5,129 nucleotides of DNA from Candidatus Latescibacterota bacterium. GTDB lineage: Bacteria; Latescibacterota; UBA2968. Each line of letters opens with the position of its first letter. The first letter of the stretch is position 1. Below the pieces are notes generated by a model that worked only from the letters and a program-made list of their open reading frames with translations, did no database searches and was not told the DNA's origin. The stretch covers positions 1-5,129 of the forward strand of contig JABIFK010000535.1 of NCBI GenBank assembly GCA_018650745.1, given 5' to 3'. Below, piece by piece: positions 1-5,129 of this stretch. Made by a program: the position numbers and the translations under genes.

Positions 1-306
1 ATGGCAATTGGCCTCTTTGCAATGCGTGGTGGTTGCGAAGCCGACCCGGTATACGACATCACTTCACCACTCTTTGACCGCATCACCATTCATCTCACAC
101 CAGAATCCACCTTCACCATCGAAACCCAAAACAACACCCCCGAGAACATCTACATCCAATCTGCCACCCTCAATGGCCAATCACACGACCGTGCGTGGTT
201 TCGCCATTCAGACCTGATCAATGGTGGCACACTGATACTCACACTCGGCCCAGAACCCAATACCGAATGGGGCACACAAGAGCCACCGCCTTCAATGACC
301 GTTTAA
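1..306 (+). CDS. GH92 family alpha-mannosidase, C-terminal fragment
   Basis: This is the last 101 residues of a glycoside hydrolase family 92 enzyme. GH92 members are calcium-dependent exo-alpha-mannosidases, usually exported, that trim mannose from N-glycans and mannans; the family is usually over 700 residues long. The visible signs are the GLFAMRGG stretch (about residues 4-11), the PVYDITSPLFDRITIHL segment (16-32), and the C-terminal run with ENIYIQSATLNG (48-59), a conserved RHSDL (68-72), NGGTL (74-78) and a final WG (90-91). These match the closing beta-sandwich/all-alpha junction of the family. The ATG at position 1 is almost certainly an internal codon, because the preceding family motif (…SAWY-V-) lies just outside the window. 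The catalytic acidic residues lie upstream and cannot be checked. Exact substrate linkage is unknown. It ends 59 bases before the phosphoesterase, in the same direction. Confidence 0.88.
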   Translation: MAIGLFAMRGGCEADPVYDITSPLFDRITIHLTPESTFTIETQNNTPENIYIQSATLNGQSHDRAWFRHSDLINGGTLILTLGPEPNTEWGTQEPPPSMTV

Positions 307-355
307 ATACCGAATCAAATCACACCCCTTACCTACAAATACATCACACCTATCT

Positions 356-359
356 GGAG
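356..359 (+). promoter_or_regulatory. Shine-Dalgarno site GGAG for the metallophosphoesterase
   Basis: GGAG lies six bases before the ATG at 366. It decides the start: the open frame extends upstream to an ATG at 195, but that start lies inside the GH92 gene and has no comparable site, and its translation has no signal peptide. Starting at 366 places a clean export signal at the N-terminus. Confidence 0.8.
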
Positions 360-365
360 CATAAA

Positions 366-1691
366 ATGCTGCGCCTACTTCTTTTGCTGACCATCATCTT
401 AGCAACTCAACCGACTTTTGCACATGAATACCACCGTGCCGCCGTCGATTCATCGGCCACAGAAATACCCGATCGTGTGGTTCTCAACTGGTCGGGAGAC
501 CCAGCCACATCGGCCTCTGTCACGTGGCGTACCTACATCCACATCACCGAAGCGGCCGGTGAAATAGCTATTGCCGATGCCTCGACCAACTTTTCCACCC
601 ATCGCACCATTGAGCCTGCCATCACCGAAATTTGGCAACAAGGTGACCACGCTGCAAACTTTCACTCCGTCACCTTCAAAAACCTCAAACCCAACACCCT
701 CTATGCTTATCGGGTAGGCAGTGGTAAAGTTTGGAGTTCTTGGTTTCAATTTCGCACCGCCCAAGCAGAAGCCGCGCCCTTCACATTCATCTATTTTGGC
801 GACGCGCAAAACAACCTGCTCGCCTTGTGGGCACGCACCATTCGCTCTGCCGTGCTCGACGCACCGCACGCAGACTTTTTGCTCCACGCAGGTGACCTCA
901 TCAACCGCGCCAACAAAGACAGCAACTGGCAAGAGTGGTTCGAATCTGGCGATTGGATTCACGCTCAAATACCAGTCATAGCTACCCCAGGAAACCACGA
1001 ATATGCCAAACAAGGCGAAGACAAACCCCGCGTTCTGTCATCCCTCTGGAGGCCACATTTCACACTGCCTCAAAATGGCCCCAAAGGCTTAGAAGAAACG
1101 GTCTATTACGTAGACTACCAAGGCGCGCGCATCATCTCACTCAATTCCAACCAAGACCGCGACCTTCAAACTCCGTGGCTCGAAAAGGTGCTCAAAGACA
1201 ATCCCAATCAATGGACCTTTGTCACCCTGCACCACCCCATCTACTCCGCCTCTGCCAGACGCGACAACAAAGACCTGCGCGAAGCCTGGAAACCACTCTT
1301 TGACAAATATCAAGTCGATATGGTTTTACAAGGTCACGATCATACCTATGCACGAGGCAACAACATTGGCGAAGGCGTCACGATGAAAGACAAAAATAAC
1401 GGCACCGTCTACGTCGTCTCAGTCAGTGGCCCCAAACAATACAAACTGCGCGACGACCGCTGGATGGATCGAGGCGCAGAAAACAGCCAACTGTATCAAG
1501 TCATCTCTGTTGAACAGAACATCCTGCATTACCGTGCAATGACCGCAGTGGGCGAACTCTACGATGCATTTGACATCATCAAACAAGACGGCCAACCCAA
1601 CAGACTCATCGAACGCATTCCCTCCGACAAACCCGAACGGCGTTGGAAAAATACGTTGGAGAAAAAGAACAAAGACGAAAAGGTGTATTAA
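366..1691 (+). CDS. exported metallophosphoesterase with purple-acid-phosphatase-like N-terminal domain
   Basis: This is a 441-residue calcineurin-like phosphoesterase. Residues 1-19 form a signal peptide (a leucine-rich core ending TFA, cleavage likely before HEY), so it acts outside the cytoplasm. Residues about 33-132 are a fibronectin-like domain of the purple acid phosphatase N-terminal type (VVLNWSGDP, then ASVTWRT, then LKPNTLYAYRVG). The catalytic domain follows, with the metal-binding blocks FGDAQNN (D146), HAGDL (D177), PGNHE (N210, H211), TLHHP (H289/H290) and QGHDHTY (H324, H326). The set is complete for a dinuclear-metal phosphoesterase. The tyrosine that binds Fe(III) in true purple acid phosphatases (GDxxY) is replaced by N180, so I would not call it a purple acid phosphatase. 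The FGDAQNN/HAGDL pattern resembles a family of uncharacterised bacterial phosphoesterases. The substrate is unknown; a phosphorylated glycan is possible given the GH92 gene just upstream and probably cotranscribed. Confidence 0.93.
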   Translation: MLRLLLLLTIILATQPTFAHEYHRAAVDSSATEIPDRVVLNWSGDPATSASVTWRTYIHITEAAGEIAIADASTNFSTHRTIEPAITEIWQQGDHAANFHSVTFKNLKPNTLYAYRVGSGKVWSSWFQFRTAQAEAAPFTFIYFGDAQNNLLALWARTIRSAVLDAPHADFLLHAGDLINRANKDSNWQEWFESGDWIHAQIPVIATPGNHEYAKQGEDKPRVLSSLWRPHFTLPQNGPKGLEETVYYVDYQGARIISLNSNQDRDLQTPWLEKVLKDNPNQWTFVTLHHPIYSASARRDNKDLREAWKPLFDKYQVDMVLQGHDHTYARGNNIGEGVTMKDKNNGTVYVVSVSGPKQYKLRDDRWMDRGAENSQLYQVISVEQNILHYRAMTAVGELYDAFDIIKQDGQPNRLIERIPSDKPERRWKNTLEKKNKDEKVY

Positions 1692-1728
1692 GGCGGTCGC
1701 AGGTCAAAAGTCTAAAAGGATACGTGAT

Positions 1729-1770
1729 ACAAACCCGTAACCTACAAACTTGTGACCAGAGACTTGTGAC
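1729..1770. repeat. short degenerate direct repeat, about 14-15 bp period
   Basis: ACTTGTGAC occurs exactly at 1748-1756 and again at 1762-1770. A related copy, with ACAAAC followed by CCGTAAC, begins at 1729, so three roughly 14-15 base units can be aligned. A fourth, weaker one (CACTTTACC) may follow. It sits between the phosphoesterase stop and the terminator. Its function is unknown; it could be a decayed minisatellite or an intergenic repeat. Confidence 0.45.
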
Positions 1771-1789
1771 AGCTTCACTTTACCCAATT

Positions 1790-1827
1790 AAAAAAGGCCG
1801 CAGATGAACTCATCTGCGGCCTTTTTT
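1790..1827. terminator. bidirectional intrinsic terminator between convergent genes
   Basis: GGCCGCAGATG (1796-1806) pairs perfectly with CATCTGCGGCC (1811-1821) around a four-base AACT loop. Six A precede the stem (1790-1795) and six T follow it (1822-1827), so it reads as a terminator on both strands. It lies 98 bases after the plus-strand phosphoesterase and 16 bases after the stop of the minus-strand oxidoreductase, and probably serves both. Confidence 0.93.
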
Positions 1828-1843
1828 GTTCCACCCATTCTTC

Positions 1844-2899
1844 CTAAATATCCAACACCAACTCTTTCCCAGCTTCTTGGCTACGATAAATCCCATCCAA
1901 AATGGCCATCACCTGCAAAGACTGTTCGGCAGGCACCGGAGAAGGTTTCCCTTCTGTAATGGCCCGTGCAAATTCCACACATTCCAAAGCGTGTGCTTTC
2001 ATTTTATGGTCCGTATTTTGAAGCTTATAATTGTAATGCTGCTTTGTCTCATTGTCCGTATGATAAATCTCACAATTTGGCAAATGCGCACCGCCTTGTG
2101 TGCCATACAACCAAATCTGACGATCCGACGTTTGTCCATGGTGCAACATCCAGCTCGTTTCCAAAATCAACGTCGCACCATTCTCGAACCGCACAAATGC
2201 CGCTGCAAAATCCTCCACATCAACCATATCTGCCAGATCCCCCCCACCGCGCCCCATAACACTAAACGCGCCCGGTTGGTGCGCCAACTCGGCACGTGCA
2301 ACACCTGTTACAGCCACGGGTTTGGGATTGCCCATCAACCACAGCGTCAAATCCAATACGTGCACACCAATATCAATGCACGGTCCACCGCCACTGTGTT
2401 CTTTCATAATAAAACCCGGACGACCTGGCACACCCGAACGGCGCAACATCCAACACCGCGCGTGATACACATCACCCAATACCCCCTTGTCCACCTCTGC
2501 TTTCATCGCCAACGAAGACCCCGCAAAACGCGACGACTGTGCACACATTAACAACTTGCCCGACTTATCACGCGCAGCAATCATCTCCTGAATCTGATCG
2601 GGTTTGGGCGCCAATGGTTTTTCGCAAATCACGTGCTTGCCCGCATTCAACGCCCCAATCGACAAGGGCGCGTGATAATTGTTGGGGGTGCACACATCCA
2701 CAATGTCAATATCAGAATCGGCAAACATGTCATTGGGGTCTGTATACAATTTCTGAACGTTGTGCTTTTTGCCCCATTCCTGAAGCACCGATTCATCCAT
2801 ATCACAACCCGCAACCAACTCGGCATCTTCAGACGCCACCCAGCCCGGAATGTGTGTGCCAGCAATGCCGCCCACACCAATAATACCCACTTTTAACAT
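1844..2899 (-). CDS. GFO/IDH/MocA family NAD(P)-dependent oxidoreductase
   Basis: This 351-residue protein has the normal length for the family, whose members are cytoplasmic dehydrogenases that oxidise or reduce a hydroxyl of sugars, inositols or related polyols. The N-terminal Rossmann fold shows VGIIGVGGIAG (glycines 8 and 10). D33, in GCDMD at the end of the second strand, fits a preference for NAD(H). CEKPLAP carries the conserved EKP (93-95), with K94 the expected catalytic lysine. GGPCIDIGVHVLDL gives the second active-site block, with D176 and H180. The C-terminal domain ends with a typical PSPVPAEQSLQVMAILDGIYRS helix region. There is no signal peptide. The start is supported by GGAG seven bases upstream (2907-2910). 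The substrate cannot be read from sequence; sugar or inositol derivatives are likely. It is transcribed alone or from its own promoter, because terminators lie just upstream. Confidence 0.95.
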   Translation of the reverse strand: MLKVGIIGVGGIAGTHIPGWVASEDAELVAGCDMDESVLQEWGKKHNVQKLYTDPNDMFADSDIDIVDVCTPNNYHAPLSIGALNAGKHVICEKPLAPKPDQIQEMIAARDKSGKLLMCAQSSRFAGSSLAMKAEVDKGVLGDVYHARCWMLRRSGVPGRPGFIMKEHSGGGPCIDIGVHVLDLTLWLMGNPKPVAVTGVARAELAHQPGAFSVMGRGGGDLADMVDVEDFAAAFVRFENGATLILETSWMLHHGQTSDRQIWLYGTQGGAHLPNCEIYHTDNETKQHYNYKLQNTDHKMKAHALECVEFARAITEGKPSPVPAEQSLQVMAILDGIYRSQEAGKELVLDI

Positions 2900-2944
2900 A
2901 TCACCTCTCCCCGCTTAAAAATGAAAAATCAATATCCAAGCCCA

Positions 2945-2973
2945 TAAATAAAAAAAGACCCGCGTTTTGTCAA
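2945..2973 (-). promoter_or_regulatory. candidate sigma-70-type promoter for the oxidoreductase, inside the upstream terminator
   Basis: On the minus strand a perfect TTGACA (2968-2973) is followed after 17 bases by TATTTA (2945-2950), a poor -10 with three of six consensus bases. A start near 2938 would give a leader of about 38 bases. The -35 overlaps the loop and one stem arm of the terminator at 2950-2982. The oxidoreductase needs some promoter downstream of the terminators, and this is the best one I see. Confidence 0.35.
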
Positions 2974-2982
2974 ACACTGGTC
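2950..2982 (-). terminator. intrinsic terminator of the Popeye-like/L,D-transpeptidase unit
   Basis: Read on the minus strand, GACCAGTGTTT (2982-2972) pairs with AAACGCGGGTC (2967-2957) around a GACA loop. This gives ten pairs, including one G-T wobble, with a single A-G mismatch. Seven T follow directly (2956-2950). The structure lies 73 bases after the transpeptidase stop and isolates that unit from the oxidoreductase gene. Confidence 0.8.
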
Positions 2983-2995
2983 AGAGGGCCAAAAC

Positions 2996-3028
2996 AAAAA
3001 AGAGGGCAGACCTAACAAAGCCCACCCT
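2996..3028 (-). terminator. weaker tandem intrinsic terminator after the L,D-transpeptidase
   Basis: On the minus strand AGGGTGGGC (3028-3020) can pair with GTCTGCCCT (3011-3003), nine pairs of which three are G-T wobbles, around an eight-base loop. After one C come six T (3001-2996). It would be the first terminator met after the transpeptidase stop, with the stronger one about 14 bases further on. Confidence 0.5.
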
Positions 3029-3055
3029 GCAATCGAGAAGCGAATACGCTGGCAT

Positions 3056-3550
3056 TTATGGATAAATCTCAATAGGCGTTCCATCCCTCACCGACGCCCA
3101 AATCTCATCCATCGCCTCATTTGACACCGCAATACACCCATCCGTCCAATCTTTTCCCAAAAACCAATACCGGCTCCACAAACCTGCCGATATGCCAGTG
3201 GGATATCCGTGAATAAAAATGTCTCCTCCCGATGACACACCCAATGCTTGCGCTCGTTTTTCATCTTCTAAATTGGGATACGAAATATGGAAGGAAAGAT
3301 AATATTTGCTGTTCGGATTTCGCCAATCTAAAACATATTTACCTTCAGGTGTTCGTGAATCTCCCGCGTGCTGCTTATGCCCTGTCACATTTTTGCCAAG
3401 TGCAATTTTATACCGCCTTAATACACTGTCCTCTTCACACAATTGAAGCTCACGCTTGGCTTTATACACCACCACCTTGTCCACACCTATAATTTCATTG
3501 CCCCAAACAACACCCGTCTGCAACAACATAAAAAAGCAAACCCAAATCAT
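3056..3550 (-). CDS. exported L,D-transpeptidase (YkuD domain)
   Basis: This 164-residue protein consists of an export signal plus a single YkuD catalytic domain. Enzymes of this family use a cysteine to make or edit 3-3 peptidoglycan crosslinks or to attach proteins to peptidoglycan, working in the periplasm. Residues 1-17 form a hydrophobic signal sequence ending VVWG before NEIIG. The domain opens with VDKVVVYKAKRELQL; RTPEGKYVLDWRNP (66-79) and FHISYPN (87-93) are core strands. The active-site motif is present: H114-G115, then T136-D-G-C139 with the nucleophile C139 and N144. The usual arginine after SxGC(V/I) is alanine here (CIAVSN), as in the DWTDGCIAV subgroup. It has no LysM or other wall-binding domain. 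Its ATG overlaps the stop of the preceding gene by four bases (ATGA) and lacks a strong ribosome site, so translation is probably coupled to that gene. Confidence 0.93.
   Translation of the reverse strand: MIWVCFFMLLQTGVVWGNEIIGVDKVVVYKAKRELQLCEEDSVLRRYKIALGKNVTGHKQHAGDSRTPEGKYVLDWRNPNSKYYLSFHISYPNLEDEKRAQALGVSSGGDIFIHGYPTGISAGLWSRYWFLGKDWTDGCIAVSNEAMDEIWASVRDGTPIEIYP
3547..3550 (-). promoter_or_regulatory. ATGA stop/start overlap coupling the two genes
   Basis: On the minus strand ATG (3550-3548) of the transpeptidase and TGA (3549-3547) of the Popeye-like gene share bases. The sequence just before the ATG (GAGATGATGACTC) has no strong Shine-Dalgarno match, which favours reinitiation by ribosomes finishing the upstream gene. 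Confidence 0.8.
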
Positions 3551-4479
3551 GAGTCATCATCTCGTTTCTTTTGTGCAAGCGAATTTTTGATTTTTTCTTT
3601 GATCGAATCCACCTTTTCCGACTGCAACAGATTCGCCCCTTTTTGGCGCAACAGCTCCAACTTTTCTGTATTCACAACTGCTTTGTTATTTTCTCGCAAA
3701 ACATCAATATCGTTCAGCTCCGTCGCACGAGCGTTGCGATTTCTCAAACCTGATACATCCTCATTACTCGACTCAAATGTACGCTGTGTAGACGCCACTT
3801 CTTCAGACACATCCGAAATATTGTTTGCCAGTCGTTCATTCACCGCAATTAATTTATCAACAATATCCCGCCCAATTTCACCCAACATTTTTTGATACAC
3901 GCCATTATGTTTCTTTTGCAACCCCTTCAATTTCGACCGCGTCCATTCTCGGCACACCACATCATCATCGGCAATCACAGTGGCTGACACAGGATTATTG
4001 GTAATCAAACTCATTTCACCCACAAAATCACCCCGATGATTTTGTGCAATCGTCACATCCTTTTGCACTTGCACATCAACCGCACCTTCCAAAACCAAAA
4101 TCAACCGATCGTTACTTTGCCCTTTTTGAAGCAATCGTTGACCCGAACCATATTTTATATCGCGGCCCAAATCCCAAAACCGAAAAAATTCTTGTGGTGT
4201 CATGGTATTAAAAACAAGTGCCTTGAGATCCTTTAAGTCTTCGGGGACACTCACCTCACGTGATTCGAGATACAGTTCATACAAACGATACGTGTTCAAA
4301 ATCAAAAACAGAACATGCCAAATAAGCATATTGAGGCTATCAATATAAACGTAGGCACGCCAAATGGTCACCACCTGATAAAATATCAGCAAGGAGCGCA
4401 GCCGCATTTGACTGGCCACGTACATAGCTGCAAACATGGCCGCATATCCCAAATTCATTAAAATTACATCATGTGTCAT
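3547..4479 (-). CDS. Popeye-like membrane protein with cyclic-nucleotide-binding domain and coiled tail
   Basis: This is a 310-residue protein. The N-terminus has three hydrophobic segments, roughly residues 8-23, 28-46 and 49-67, with an arginine-rich loop between the first two (QMRLRS). The order of three membrane helices, then LNTYRLYELYLESRE, then a cyclic-nucleotide domain matches the Popeye (POPDC) architecture known from animals and also found in bacteria. The cNMP-binding fold spans about 95-190: the beta-roll with LLQKGQSNDRLILVLEGAVDV, then FVGEMSLITNNPVSATV (152-168), the phosphate-binding cassette. Its G154-E155 is kept, but the arginine expected before S-A is V164, so binding of cAMP or cGMP is uncertain. 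W179 and the helix ending RDIVDKL fit bacterial Popeye-like proteins. Residues about 210-310 are charged and helical, probably coiled coil, with no DNA-binding domain. GGGG five bases upstream (4485-4488) supports the start. The role is probably sensing or scaffolding at the membrane, with the overlapping transpeptidase as a likely partner. Confidence 0.87.
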   Translation of the reverse strand: MTHDVILMNLGYAAMFAAMYVASQMRLRSLLIFYQVVTIWRAYVYIDSLNMLIWHVLFLILNTYRLYELYLESREVSVPEDLKDLKALVFNTMTPQEFFRFWDLGRDIKYGSGQRLLQKGQSNDRLILVLEGAVDVQVQKDVTIAQNHRGDFVGEMSLITNNPVSATVIADDDVVCREWTRSKLKGLQKKHNGVYQKMLGEIGRDIVDKLIAVNERLANNISDVSEEVASTQRTFESSNEDVSGLRNRNARATELNDIDVLRENNKAVVNTEKLELLRQKGANLLQSEKVDSIKEKIKNSLAQKKRDDDS

Positions 4480-4505
4480 ATCATCCCCAAAAACACGTCA
4501 TATAC

Positions 4506-4534
4506 ATATTAACGATAGGTCTTAAACTGTTCAA
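4506..4534 (-). promoter_or_regulatory. candidate proximal promoter for the Popeye-like gene
   Basis: On the minus strand TTGAAC (4529-4534) is followed after 17 bases by TAATAT (4506-4511); each matches four of six consensus positions. A start near 4499 would give a leader of about 20 bases that contains the GGGG ribosome site. Confidence 0.35.
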
Positions 4535-4604
4535 TTGCTCATATATAATCAAGAGACACAACCTTTGTTTTTTGCCGTCAAATCTCGCCTTAATCATATC
4601 AAGT

Positions 4605-4633
4605 ATAGTAAGCCGTCCTGTAACAGTTGTCAA
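4605..4633 (-). promoter_or_regulatory. candidate distal promoter for the Popeye-like gene
   Basis: On the minus strand a perfect TTGACA (4628-4633) is followed after 17 bases by TACTAT (4605-4610), four of six consensus bases; TATACT overlaps it three bases downstream. A start near 4598 would give a leader of about 120 bases. The -35 is the best match in this intergenic region. Confidence 0.4.
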
Positions 4634-4703
4634 TTCTACAAACAAATGACACGCGGTGCCCTTCTCAAGGTTGAGCTGTTATTGGTGCCACACACAAATT
4701 CCA

Positions 4704-4732
4704 TTGAACACCTTCTCCAAAGGAACTATCTT
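4704..4732 (+). promoter_or_regulatory. candidate promoter for the truncated plus-strand gene
   Basis: TTGAAC (4704-4709) and TATCTT (4727-4732) are 17 bases apart, each with four of six consensus bases. A start near 4739 would give a leader of about 42 bases that includes GGAG at 4768-4771. Another -10-like TATAGT (4604-4609) on this strand lacks a -35 at proper spacing. Confidence 0.3.
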
Positions 4733-4780
4733 CCGAACACCACATACAATCAAATCATCCAATCATTGGAGAACCTAACC

Positions 4781-5129
4781 ATGTCTCAATTACCTAATCC
4801 TTACGAAGAATCTACTGCAGTCATCAACCAACAACTTACCGACCGACAACGCTTGCTGCGCAATGAATCGGAGGATTACTTGCGTAACACCATTCTCAAC
4901 TACGAACCTCGGCAAAAGGAATTTTGGCATCGAGATTACACATCCATAGACGCATTTGAAAACTCTGTAGCTCAAAATCGCCAACGGTGGAACGACGCAG
5001 TGGGCGTTTTCGAAGCAGATGACACGGATCTAAATCCACACTTAGAACTCTGGCACGAAAACGACACGTTCACAGCGTGGTGGCTCACCATTGACCTGCT
5101 CGGTGGTCTTAGAGGTCGCGCCATTTTTG
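4781..5129 (+). CDS. hypothetical protein, N-terminal part; possibly an alpha/beta hydrolase N-terminal region
   Basis: The frame stays open from this ATG to the window end, giving 116 residues of a longer protein. The start is supported by GGAG at 4768-4771, nine bases upstream, and by the lack of a better upstream start. I do not firmly recognise it. There is no signal peptide and no membrane segment. Residues 1-75 are polar and helical, rich in Q, R, E and N, with notable WHRDYTSIDAFE (49-60) and NRQRWNDAVG (66-75). Residues about 88-116 look like the start of a beta sheet (LELWHEND, TAWWLTIDLL, then GGLRGRAIF). A helical lead followed by a W…G block and a beta strand with LRGRAIF resembles the lead-in of some bacterial acetylxylan-esterase or dienelactone-hydrolase-like alpha/beta hydrolases. 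The nucleophile elbow would lie beyond the window, so this stays a guess. It is divergent from the Popeye-like gene. Confidence 0.75.
   Translation, partial: MSQLPNPYEESTAVINQQLTDRQRLLRNESEDYLRNTILNYEPRQKEFWHRDYTSIDAFENSVAQNRQRWNDAVGVFEADDTDLNPHLELWHENDTFTAWWLTIDLLGGLRGRAIF

Larger units (their letters stand above)
4480..4780. other. 301-base divergent intergenic region
   Basis: This is the control region between the minus-strand Popeye-like gene and the plus-strand gene at 4781. It holds candidate promoters on both strands (listed separately) and no convincing open frame, tRNA or strong terminator hairpin. A short palindrome CTGTaACAG (4618-4626) sits in the spacer of the distal minus-strand promoter, and TGTCA (4628-4632) recurs inverted as TGACA (4647-4651). 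Either could be an operator, but neither is conclusive. Confidence 0.6.

Noticed and set aside
195..365. 57-residue N-terminal extension of the phosphoesterase from an ATG at 195
   Set aside because: It overlaps the GH92 coding region in another frame and would bury the signal peptide; the ATG at 366 has GGAG at good spacing.
450..1013. 187-codon minus-strand open frame
   Set aside because: It is antisense to the phosphoesterase, whose conserved domains explain the region; the translation is cysteine/glycine/valine-rich with no recognisable family.
1826..2551. 241-codon plus-strand open frame
   Set aside because: It is antisense to the well-conserved oxidoreductase and starts inside the terminator T tract; the protein is low-quality, histidine/arginine/threonine-rich.
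2539..2896. plus-strand frames of 87-114 codons
   Set aside because: They are shadows of the Rossmann domain of the minus-strand oxidoreductase, with no ribosome site or family likeness.
3039..3050. small hairpin AGCG-aata-CGCT after the transpeptidase stop
   Set aside because: It has only four pairs and no following T tract; too weak for a terminator.
3443..3895. 150-codon plus-strand open frame
   Set aside because: It spans the junction of two overlapping real minus-strand genes and is serine/phenylalanine-rich, as expected for an antisense shadow.
3547..4479. Crp/Fnr-type transcription regulator
   Set aside because: The cNMP domain is similar, but there is no C-terminal helix-turn-helix and there are three N-terminal membrane segments.
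4790..4984. 64-codon minus-strand open frame
   Set aside because: It is antisense to the gene beginning at 4781, which has a clear ribosome site and a frame open to the window end.

Overview
The window is ordinary bacterial chromosomal DNA: compact genes of roughly mid-range GC, clear Shine-Dalgarno sites (GGAG-type) before most starts, and intrinsic terminators between units. The gene set is a GH92 alpha-mannosidase, an exported PAP-like phosphoesterase, a GFO/IDH/MocA dehydrogenase, an L,D-transpeptidase and a Popeye-like cyclic-nucleotide-domain protein. It suggests a free-living, polysaccharide-degrading Gram-negative-type bacterium, perhaps from the Latescibacterota/Poribacteria/Planctomycetes range. 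That placement is a weak inference from gene content; there is no rRNA or other phylogenetic marker here.

Layout. Positions 1-306 (+) hold the C-terminal end of a GH92 glycosidase. A 59-base gap without a terminator follows, then a secreted metallophosphoesterase (366-1691, +), so the two probably share a transcript. A perfect 11-bp hairpin with A and T tracts on its two sides (1790-1827) separates this unit from a convergent NAD(P)-dependent GFO/IDH/MocA oxidoreductase (1844-2899, -). Upstream of that gene lie two tandem minus-strand terminator hairpins (2950-2982 and 2996-3028), which end a second minus-strand unit. That unit is a membrane-anchored Popeye-like cNMP-binding-domain protein (3547-4479, -) followed by an exported L,D-transpeptidase (3056-3550, -), joined by a 4-base ATGA overlap. 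A 301-base intergenic region (4480-4780) holds candidate divergent promoters and leads to a plus-strand gene (from 4781) cut off by the window end.

How the genes may work together. The GH92/phosphoesterase pair fits extracytoplasmic breakdown of mannose-rich, possibly phosphorylated, glycans, and the oxidoreductase could act on a released sugar in the cytoplasm; both are inferences from family and position. The most distinctive unit is the Popeye-like sensor translationally coupled to a peptidoglycan-type L,D-transpeptidase. It hints at a membrane sensor linked to cell-envelope modification, although the sensor's phosphate-binding cassette lacks the usual arginine. I saw no CRISPR array, tRNA, insertion sequence or phage gene.
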